Shown: in pieces, positions 34,501 to 46,500 of the stretch
Position numbering within the stretch: the stretch's first letter is position 1
How the letters are laid out: each line of letters starts with the position of its first letter
The notes under the pieces: generated by a model
Seen by the model: the letters and a program-made list of their open reading frames with translations, nothing else
Database searches by the model: none
What the model was told of the DNA's origin: nothing
Made by a program: the position numbers and the translations under genes
Source: a virus
Strand: one strand, 5' to 3'
IMG/VR virus record: IMGVR_UViG_3300027736_000035
Location: 1-64,000 of that record
DNA length: 64,000 bases

Positions 34501-37500
34501 CAACAATACTCCAGCAATCAAAATATATGTAGGATCGGTATTTCAAGCACCCAGCACATACAGTTATCTTACCACAGCAACTACCACAACAATCACGTTG
34601 AATAAAACACATGTACCTGGTGATATCATTGAGGTATTGGCACTAAGCAGTCAGACCAGTAGCGCAGCATTTTATCAAGTGCCCATAAATTTGCAGAACA
34701 ATCCATTGAATGGTAACAGTCCAGAGTTTACTCTTGGAACCATACGCACACACTATGAAAGTATTTGTGAAAATATTCTCACTGTTGTTGGGCCAGTTAA
34801 CGGTTCCAACAACACTAGAGATCTTGGTAATTTAGTTCCGTATGGATTGACCATCTTACAACAAAGTTCGCCATTGACATTGGCAGGATATTTTTTAAGA
34901 TCTCCTGACTATAATATTTTTGCATCATTGAGTTTTGCCGACAGAGAATACAACAAATACAAATATCAATTGTTAGATGCAGTAACAAATCAAACCATTG
35001 GATTTGACACAATTAGTCAAGTGTTAGACACAGCTATTCAAAGTATTACTTTGGGCCGAGTTGAATCACAACCGTTCTACTGGTCAGACATGTTGCCATC
35101 CGGAGCAGTATATACAACTACCACATATACCATTGGCTATACCAGTACCAGCAGTTTTGATACTGTACAAGTTTACAATTATCGATCAGCCAACTACTTG
35201 GGTATGAACGTGTATCTTGGAGAGGTATTATTGGTCAGAGATCGCGATTATGTTGTGGCCACAGACGGCCCTCGAATCACAGTGCTGATTGATCTGGCCG
35301 TTGGCAGCACATTGGTGTTACAAGAATACAGCGCCACATACGGCAGCTTTGCCCCTAATACTCCTACCAAGTTGGGATTGTACCCAGCGTTTGTGCCTCA
35401 AGTGATTACTCAGCGAACCAGCAATGGCAACGTACAGGTCACACAAGGGCATGACGGATCAATTACTCCGTTGTTCAACGACATACGAGATCAAGTGCTG
35501 TTAGAATTTGAAACTAGAATTTATAACAATCTCAAACTAGATGGAAATCCAGTTCCGTTAACAATCGACGATGTGTTGCCTGGACAATTCCGCAGTACAG
35601 GATTCAGCTATTCAGAAATTACTGAAATATTAAATCAAGATTTTTTAAGATATGTAGGAGCAAACAAACTTGATTACCGAACACAAGATTTTCGTGCCAC
35701 AAACGAATTCACCTGGAATTACAGTAGTACCAAGAACAAACTTGACAACAGTCAAAATCTATTGGGCGCCTGGCGCGGCATAAATCGATATTTTTATGAC
35801 ACCGAACAACCACAATACACTCCTTGGGAGATGTTGGGATTCAGTAAAAAACCATTATGGTGGGAAGATGCGTATGGCCCTGCTCCGTACACCGGCGATA
35901 ACTTGGTGTTGTGGGATGATCTAGCAGCTGGCTATGTGGCTGATCCAGTGGCACCGTATTTTCGCCCCAAATATGCACGTCCGGCCAGCACTGGCTCGAT
36001 CGCTGAACCCCAACGTGGCGGCATCTGGGGAGCAGGACCATACCCTTCGCTGTTCCCAATCATACCCACCGGAGACGAAGGACAATTACTCAGCCCGTTC
36101 AACAGTGTAATGGGCGTGTACAGCAATGCACAATTTCAGAAAAGTTGGGCACCCGGTGACGGAGGACCAGTAGAAGCTTCGTGGTGGAACAGCTCCAGTT
36201 ATCCATTTGCAGTGATGCATGTGCTGGCAGTTACCAAACCAGCTAAATTTTTTGCATTGTTTGCTGACCGTGACCTGTATCGTTACAATGAAGAATTTGG
36301 TCAATACTTGTTGAATGATCGTTATCGTTTGGATGCCAATGGCATTGAAGTTTACGGGAATGGTGTCAGCAAAGCCAGTTACATTGATTGGATAGTTGAT
36401 TATAATCGTCAATCTGGCATTAACTCTACCGACGAACTCACTGCGGATCTGGCCAATCTTGACGTGAGATTGTGTTACAGAATGGCCAGTTTTTCTGACA
36501 AACAATACATCAAATTATATACTGAAAAATCCAGCCCCAATTCTACCAATACCACATTGATGATTCCTGACGAAAGTTACAATCTATTACTTTACAAAAA
36601 TCAACCATTTGATCGCACTGATTATTCTGCAGTGGTTGTACAAAATGTTCCAGGTGGATATGCAGTGTTTGGCTACAGTACATCTTTGCCTTATTTCAAA
36701 GTGCTGGCCAGTAGATCCACCGGTCAGCTACGCACCATTTCATCTGGCGGTGCCACTGTACGGGTGCCTACTTTTTACACCAACACAGAGGTCCACGTAC
36801 CATATGGATTTATATTTGCCAATGAAACCAGTGTGTGCGATTTTTTACTCAGCTACGGCGAATTGTCAAAACAACAAGGTATAACATTTACCAATCGTGC
36901 CAATGGCTACGTATTGGATTGGAATCAAATGTGCCAGGAATTCTTGTACTGGAGCCAGCAAGGATGGGGGGAAAATGCTTTATTAAATTTGAATCCATTG
37001 GCCGCTAAACTCACAGTCACCCGGGATCAAGCAGTGGTGGACAGCATAGTTGTACAAGCAGCAGATAATGTGTTGCTGGATCAAAACAATAGAGAATTGC
37101 CCACTCGCAATCTCAATATCACACGTATTGACAATACATTTACTTGTGAACCATTGACCACACAAACGCTGAGTTTCATTGATCTAAAATACACCACCTA
37201 CGAACACATGATTGTGTTGAATAACCAAAGTGTATTTGGAGATTTAATTTATCAACCTATCACCGGTGCTCGCCAAAATCGTTTGATCTTGATAGCTTCT
37301 AACACAGCTGACTGGACTGGACAAATCAACACCCCAGGATTTATTCTCAATCTAAACAATGTAGAACAGTGGTCTGGCCTCAAAAGATACACCAAAGGTC
37401 AGATAGTAAAATACAAAAATGTGTATTGGAGCTCTCTAAATATTGTACAACCCAGCGAAAAATTCAATTTCAACGAATGGGTACAAAGCGATTACACACA

Positions 37501-40500
37501 GATTGAATTGGGACTGTTGCCTAACTTGGCAAACAAAGCCAATCAGTTGTCCAACAGTTACAATATCAACTCTGCCAATCTTGAACAAGACAATGACTTA
37601 CTGAGCTACGGCCTGATCGGATTCCGTCCACGCCAATACATGGCTGCATTGAATCTTGACGACGTCAGCCAACTCAATGTGTACAGACAGTTCCTTGGAT
37701 CCAAAGGCACAATCCTCAGTGCAGAATTATTCTCCAATGCCAACCTTGGCAAAGAAGCTGCTGATTACAGCATATATGAAAATTGGGCAGTGCTACGATC
37801 TGTCTATGGTGCCAATGCCAATCGCAGTTTTGTTGAATTAAGATTGGACCGTTCATATCTCAGCAGCAATCCTAGTCTAGTGCAAGTGGTGGTGCCGCAG
37901 CAAGTGAGTTCAGCAGATCAACAAATATTGCTCGGTGATGTGTGGAAACAAAGTTATAAATTAACTTCACCAGATTTTTTACCAACGACCACAATCACAC
38001 CCACTGACATAGCATTGCCCACGGCAGGATATGTAAATTTAAATGACGCTGATATCACGGTATTTGATATCAATGATTTGGCCAATATTGCTGCTAATCT
38101 TGATGCCATTGCAGTGGGAACATCAATCTGGATAGCAAAAATAAATGATTATGATTGGAATATATATCGTGCTCAATCAGTGCCCGGCGCTGTACAACAT
38201 GTATGCGACAATCTAGACGGAACCAGTCGGGTAATATTCAGTCAATCACATGGGTTGTCTGCTGGTGACACATTGATAATTAAATTCTTTGATACAGAAG
38301 TCAATGGAGTATATCAAGTATTGAGTGTGAGTAATTTAACCACAGTAAATATTGCATTTCAGTTTGTTCAGAAACGTACTGTGGCCAATGGACTTGGACT
38401 GGGATTCACCTTGCAGACCATGCGTGTGGCACAAGCGTCAGACGTGATCAATTTGCCATATGCAAATGATGTTGTACCTGGCGCTAAAGTTTGGGTAGAT
38501 AACAACGGTGATGATCTATGGGAAGTGATACAAAAACAACAAGTGTTTGTTGACTCATCACAAATTAGTCCGTTACTGCTGGATGCAGGTGAACAATTTG
38601 GAGTTGCTGTCGCACAGGCCACAGCAAGATTGGCTTTGTTTGTCGGTAGCCCAAGATACGGGTTTGGCGGCAGCGCCCAAAAAGGTGCAGTGTATGTTTA
38701 TGTTAAAAACTCACAAGATCAATATGCTCCAGTGAGTCCGATCATCAACGCAGATGGCATACTCACACTGGATCGGACCGGAGTGCGCGGCTACGGCAAT
38801 GCTGTGGATTTTGGCAATCAAACTTGGGCAGTGGCAGGGGCCAGCCAGAGCCTAGGGCCCAGCAGCGAAACCAACAATGGGTACGCTTCAGTGATCTATC
38901 GAGATCCAGCACTGGGTCAACCAGGTGTGAATCCGTTTATCAATTGGCAGTTGTTGACTCTACCAGGAACCACAACATCAACTACTCCGGGTGCAGGAGA
39001 GTTTGGATATTCTGTCACAATGAGTCTTGACGAACGTTGGATGTATATCAGTGCACCAGGCCTGAACACAGTGTATGCATACGGTCGTGTGGACTGGCAA
39101 GATCAGTTTGTAACCATACTTGGCACCGGAACAACCACTCAATACACCATTGCTGGCACAATACAAATAAACAACAGCAGTCAACTGAAAGTGTTAATAG
39201 ATGGACAACTGCAAACCACTGGTTATTCAATAGATGCAGCATTTGACAAAGTCACGTTCACCACAGCACCTGATTTGGGTGCCCTGATAAAATTTCAACG
39301 CATCAATACTCAACAACTGGATGCACAAACTTATTATGATGTGTCACAAACATCTACCAGTGGCAGCGGAACAGGTGCCAAGTTTACCATAACTCGTGTT
39401 CGCGGGGAAGTGGGACAGCCTGGCGCTAGTTTTGGTGGAGTAGGTGCTACTTCTGCCGGAACAGGTTACGCAGTAGGCAATACCATAACCATTGCCGGCG
39501 CCAGTTTTGGTGGCACAAACAATATTGTACTAACAATAACATCCATTGGCACAGGCGGCACACTTGGTGGTTTTAATATTGCATATACTCCTCCTACTTT
39601 GGCCACAGTATTTTCATTGAATGAATATTTCTTTACAGCCATCAATATCTATAGTTTTAGTATTGCAGTTGACGGTGTTCTTTATAGACCCAATATTGAC
39701 TATACGTTTGATACTGTCACACAAGATTTAACATTCACTGGCACTGGCCCAGCATCGGGTACTATAATTATTGCACGAGCACAAAGTTACTTTACCTATG
39801 TGAATTCTATCACTGCTAGTGGACTTGGCGCAAGTGATAGATTTGGACATTCAATTGCGTGTACCACAGATGGCCGACAAGTTGTAATTGGAACACCGTA
39901 CAGCACACAAAATAGCAATGCCGAAGCAGGCTCTGTATACGTGATTGATCGCAATGTGCAACGATTTATCTACGGCAGCGACGGTTCAACTGTGACATTT
40001 ACCTTGCTGGGAACTCCGGCAGCGCCAGTCAGTGTCATTGTGAACAATGTATTCTTGACCAATCAAACTGACAGCGTGATTGGTGCGCCAAATACTTTTT
40101 ACTGGAACGGTGCCAACACGGTCACAGTCAATGCTGATTTGCAATACGGTGATGTGGTTGAAATTGAAACCAACCAATTTGCTCAGATACAAAAAATCAC
40201 TCAGAACACAGTGGCTAATTTTTCAAACTTTGGACAAAGTGTAGACATCTGCAGTTACAATTGCAGTTTGTATGTGGGTGTACCTCAAAGCAGTGTGCAA
40301 ATTTACAAAGGCGGTGTGGTTGAACGCGATGTAAATCAAAGCCGTATATATGGTACTATCACATCAACTGTGGTCAATGCAGCATTGACCGCTGGCAATA
40401 CCGTGCGTGTGAACAACATGGATGTTGTGGTGCCTGCTGCATGGAATAGCCTAAGTGCATACTATAAAAATGATGTAGTTTACAATTTGTCAGGCAGCAC

Positions 40501-43500
40501 TTACACTATCTATGTTGCATTACAAGATGTCCCGGCAGCCACAGCATTGACCAATGTTAGTTATTGGTCTCCAGTTACAACAACCACAGTAGCGGCCAGC
40601 GTCTATGTACGTGCATTGGCTGCACAGATAAACAGCACAGTGCCCAATGTGATTGCCACTGTTGATGTCAGTGGATATTTAACTGTGTCAGTTAAAAATA
40701 ATAATTCAGCTCCGGCCTTTAACAAATTACAAGTGGCGCCAGGATCAATTGGTACAGCATTTGCCACACTGGCATTCACTACATTTGCATTTACACAAAC
40801 CATAGTCAGTCCTTATCCTGTAAAATATTCTGCTTTTGGTTCAAGTGTAAACATTGCAGATTCGGCCACTACCCTGGTAGTGGGTGCGCCAAACGGCACC
40901 TTGTATCTGATAACTGTGTTTGATGATGGCAACACAGACTTTGATGCTGACAGTACTACATTTATTACCACGGTAATCAATAGTGGTGCAGTGTACACAT
41001 ATGACTATTTGCCAAGTGCAAGTATGAGTATATCAAATCCAGGCAAGTTCTTGTTTGGCCAACAGATCAACAACAGTGAAGTAAATGCATTAGATACATT
41101 TGGATCAACTGTCAGCTATGTTGATGGGATTTTGGTTGCTGGTGCTCCAAACAATGATGTAGGCGATAGTACGGCAAATTATGGGCGAATTTTCTTGTTT
41201 GAAAATCCCACCCGCACTCCCGCCTGGACAGTGATACGACAACAGCAACCAGTGGTAGATGTCAGTTTACTCAATGGAGTATTCACCTACGATCGTATTA
41301 CCAGTGCTACCACACAGTTCTTTGACTTTTTTGATCCTCTTCAAGGCAAAATATTAGGTGCTGCACGGCAAAATATTGATTACATCAGCGGCATAGATCC
41401 TGCCAACTACAACATTGGCCCCAGCGGTATCAATGGTGCCACCTGGTGGTCAGGGCATGTGGGTGAAGTATGGTGGAATACCAGCACAGTGCGTTTTATT
41501 GATCCCAATCAAGATGACATAACCTACGCCAGTCGACGATGGGGGCAAAATTTTCCTGGAAGTTCAATAGATGTATATCAATGGATTTTGAGCACAGTGC
41601 CTCCAGCCAGTTATACTGGTCCGGGTGTGCCGTACAGCACTTCAAGTTACAGCATCAATACTAGACTCAACCGAGACGGTATATTTGCTACTGAATACTA
41701 TTTCTGGGTGCGTGGAATCACAACCACTGCTGTGCAAGAAGGAAAAACACTCAGCGTGGCCACTGTGGCACAGTACATAGAAAATCCACGTGCCAGTGGG
41801 ATAACTTACATGGCACCAATCAATGCCAGCACTGTTGCTCTTTACAATGCTGCTGAATACATAGTGGCATCGGACACAGTGATCAATATATCATTTGACA
41901 GAGAAGCCACAGAAAGCAACGTACATACTGAATATGAACTGATTGCCGAAGGAAAACCAGACGCATTTTTGAGCACGAATCTCTATCGCAAATTGCAAGA
42001 CAGTTTCTGCGGAGTTGATACATTTGGTAACAATGTGCCAGACGCTAATCTCAGTCCAGCAGAACGTTATGGTGTGCAATTTAGACCACGGCAAAGCATG
42101 TTTGTGGATAGATTTGATGCTCTTAAAAATTATCTCACAAGAGTAAATGCTGTACTGGCAAGATTTACAATTTCTGAAAGTCGCAGTTTCAATCTTCTCA
42201 ACAGTGCAGAACCTGAACCAAGTGCAGCCACAGGTCTGTGGAATTTGCGTGTGGCAAATTTAGAGATATTGGGGTTCCAAAATATCTATACAGTACCATT
42301 GGGATATCGCTACTTGGTGGTGACTGACAGTAATAATCGTGGCCTGTGGACCATCTATACTGTGATAGCCAGCGATCAAGTGGCAGGCGAACGTCTACTA
42401 CGATTGTCATTTGTTCAAGGATATAACACTGCTGATTATTGGAGTTATATTGATTGGTATCTCCCAGGATACAATTCCAGCACCAAGGTACTGGCAGAAG
42501 TTGCCAACCAAGCCGCGCTAAGAACTTTAGGGTTGTCAGTGGGCAGCAGTGTTCGAGTTACTGCAAATTCTCAAGGTAAATGGGAAATATACCTATTAAC
42601 TAACACAGGGTGGGAACGTGTGGGATTACAAGATGGCACAATTGCATTCTCTGCAGAGTTGTGGGATTACCAATTGGGTAGATTTGGTTTTGATATCGAA
42701 GTGTTTGATGCTCAATACTATGACCAAGAACCTGTAAAAGAAACACGAAAAATTATTCAAGCCATCAATGAAGAATTATTAATCAATGATCTGCTAATAG
42801 AACGTAATCTTGCTTTGACGTTGATGTTTAACTATGTGTTGAGCGAATTTGCTGCACCCGAATGGTTGGTTAAAACCAGTCTAATTGATGTGGATCATAG
42901 AATACGTGATCTAGTACCATATCAAAACTATCGCCGTGACAATCAAGAATTTGTAATTGATTATATCAAAGAAGTCAAACCTTATCATGTGCAACTACGT
43001 GAATTTAATCTACGTTATAACGGAGCAGATCAGTATCCGGGAAGTCTGACCGACTTTGATGTTCCAGCATATTATAATACTTCATTGACTGTGCCACAAT
43101 ACACCAGTCCTATATTGTTGCCGTATGAGCATGGCTCGTCAGACGTTGCTAATTTTTCAAGCGATTTATCATCCAACAGCACGGTATGGTCTGCATTCTC
43201 GTACAATCAATGGTATAACAATTATTTGTTAACATTGACTGCTGTAAATATTGTTAACAACGGCACAGGTTATACAGAACCGCCATTGGTGATCGTTGGC
43301 AATGTGTGGACCGCCAACACAGCGGTGTCTATAAATCAACAACTGTTTTATGTTGATGGTAACATGAACAATTTGTATACTGTGGTAGCAAATGGAACTA
43401 CAGGTATAATACCTCCAACATTTACAACCGGCGGAACTCAGACTGATGGTACTGCTATGTTGGTGTATGCCGGTCCCGCCGCTACCGCAACAGCAGTAAT

Positions 43501-46500
43501 CAACAGCTTGGGCCAGGTAGTAGCAATAAATGTAACCAGTTCAGACGCAGTATATCGGTCAACTCCTGCTATATCATTTGATGGCGGCGGGGGAGTTGGG
43601 CGTGATGCTAGAGCCTATGCAATTATAACACCAGGCCTTGCACGAAGTTTTAAAACTACTATCAAATATGATAGATTCCAATATTTCAGTGATGTACAAG
43701 ATTGGAGTTCCAGCGGAACTTATCAAGATGGCCAATTGGTAAGATACGATGATCGTGTATGGCAAGCTGCCAGTGCAGATTCTACCGCAGTGGTAGGTCC
43801 TGATTTTAGTCTTGAAGATTGGACACCAATTCCGGCTCGAGATTTAACTGGTGTAAATCGCACAATGGGATTGTATGTGCCTGGGGTAAATCAACCAGGA
43901 TTGGATTTGCCTTTGTTAATTGATGGGGTTGATTATCCAGGAGTTCAAGTATATGGCAATTATTTCTTAGGAACTGCTCTCACCGATGCCACTTATGCAA
44001 GCTCGTTTACAGATGCCACATTAGGCAACACTTTTTCTAGTATCAATGTTGATGGCGGCGAATTTGTAGGATTGTACGAAGGGCATGCTCCTGAAGAACT
44101 GGTCAATGGTGCAGAATTTGACACACTTGATCTGCGTGTATACACACGACCAGGCGCGGATTGGAACAGAGATGGTCATGGTTTCCAAATGACAGATCAG
44201 CGTTATCTGTATGAAGCAGCAGTTACTGACACATTTAGTTGGGCAGGCCTAGTTGAAAATCCAGTAAACATTTCTGTAGTCAATACCACTACCAATTTAC
44301 CATTGAGTTTGAACGTTGACTACACTGTGGATTGGGTATTACAGACGCTCACAGTGTTGACTGTGGCCAATGGGGATATCTTAAGCATCACTGCATACGA
44401 ACTTGGCGGCGGCAGTCAATTGTATCGTGACAATTTTGCAGGCACAGGTTTGCAAACTGTGATAATTCCAGTGAATGCCGCTGAAATTATAAGTTTAGCA
44501 ATATTTGTCAATGGAACATTAACAAGTGGCGCAACCTGGACGCCATATGTTGCAAGTGTGGACTGGAATCAGTTGTCTAGTTATTCGTTCAAAGATGTGG
44601 TCAATATCAATGATGGCAGCTCTGCAGAAACTTATTATCGAGCAATAAAAAATGTACCAGCCGGCATTGAAATTACCAATGTTCTTTATTGGTTAGAATA
44701 TGTGCCTACATTTGAATCAATTGTTAATTTTGGGACAGTATACAACACCACTGACGAAATTGCACTGACTGCATTTGGCGTGTCAACCATTGATGCTGGC
44801 TATTTTGTAATTGGTAGACAGTACACAATTACTCAAATTGGAACTACTAATTTTGTAGCCATTGGAGCCGGAGCAAACACAATAGGGACAGTGTTCACAG
44901 CCAGTGGGGTGGGATCGGGCACAGGTCAAGCATCTACAACATACAGTTGGAGTGCTCCACAAACTCAGTACATTGTGGCTGACGCAAATTTTGTCACATT
45001 CAAGACCACCACTTTGACCAATTCTGTTCAAGGCAGTAATCTTGCCAACATGATTGTCACACGCAATGGGCTGAGATTGCAGCCGCCCGAAGGAAGAGAA
45101 TGGATCAGCGACGGAAGTTCATTGTCATTTGGTCTTCCGACTCGCGGCGGCTACAGCCAGAGTATTATAAATGCCACCACAGATGTCATAGTCTGGGTTG
45201 ACGAAATATTACAACAACAAAGCATAGGTGGTGTTCCAGGCACATACAGCGTGACTCCATATGTGGCCGCTAATGACCGTGAGGTGGTGTTCAATGTGGC
45301 ACCACCAGCAGGAGCTAGAATATTGATCACAGTGACTACTCAAGCTGGATATGATTTAGTTGGCAACAGTCTACAAATTGTGGGAGGCGTGAATCTCAAC
45401 GATTTATTCGCAGTGACAACTTTCAATGACACTTCGCAACTGAATCCATTGACATTGGTGTTCAATGGGCCAGTGATTACAGGTGTGGAAGTTGTAGATC
45501 CGTTTGACCCGCTGCCAAACGATCCAGCGTATAATAGTCAACCGGGAAGTTTTGATTACGCTACAGTTAACAATACGCAATGGAGTTTTTCATACAGCAA
45601 AGGTGCGGCTGTGTACAACAATCAATTCTGGCTAGAACGTGCCAATGTCAGCCCATCTAGACTTTGGGTCACATTGGATGGATATGCATTGACCAACAGC
45701 ATAGACTACACAGTAGAAGGTGAATATCTAATACTGGCATCGGGTGCAATCAAACCCGATCAGATAATGGTCATAACAGAAATTACCAACAGCATTGTGC
45801 CAGATGCAATAGCATTCCGTATATTTCAAGACATGCGCGGCGTGCAAGCCACATATCGTATGACCACTGCCACTACCACAGTATTGACACAGCCACTCAG
45901 TGCCACAGACAACATAATGTATGTAGAAAATGTATCAGCACTGGGTCACCCCAATCTTGAACTGGGTGTGTTTGGAGTATGCACGGTGGATGGTGAACGT
46001 ATCATGTACAGAGATGTTGATGCAGCAACCAATACCATTATGGGACTCATGAGAGGTACTGCTGGTACAGCCGCAGCTGACCATTTGGTAAATGCTGCTG
46101 TGTACAATCTCAGCCGCGGTAATTTATTACAAAGCAGCTATCAAGATTACATTGTGTCAGACACCAGCACTGGAGATGGGTCTACCACGGTGTTTTATGC
46201 ACCAAGTATAAATGTCAATGATTTTGTTGATAGCAGTAGTGAAGCTCCTGCAATTGAAGTATATGTTGGCGGCACACGACAATATGCTTACAGTGACACA
46301 ACTGCCACCAGCCAATATCGTTGGTTTGTGACAGATTTTGACCCATTGGCAGTGGATTTTGTTGTAGATAACACTGTGTATCCTCCACTATTTGCCCCGG
46401 CTCCCAATGTTGAAGTCACAATATTGGTACGCCAGGGAGTTACCTGGTATCAACGCGGAGTTACCACACCCAGTGACGGAGTTGCTCTGCAAGATACCGA

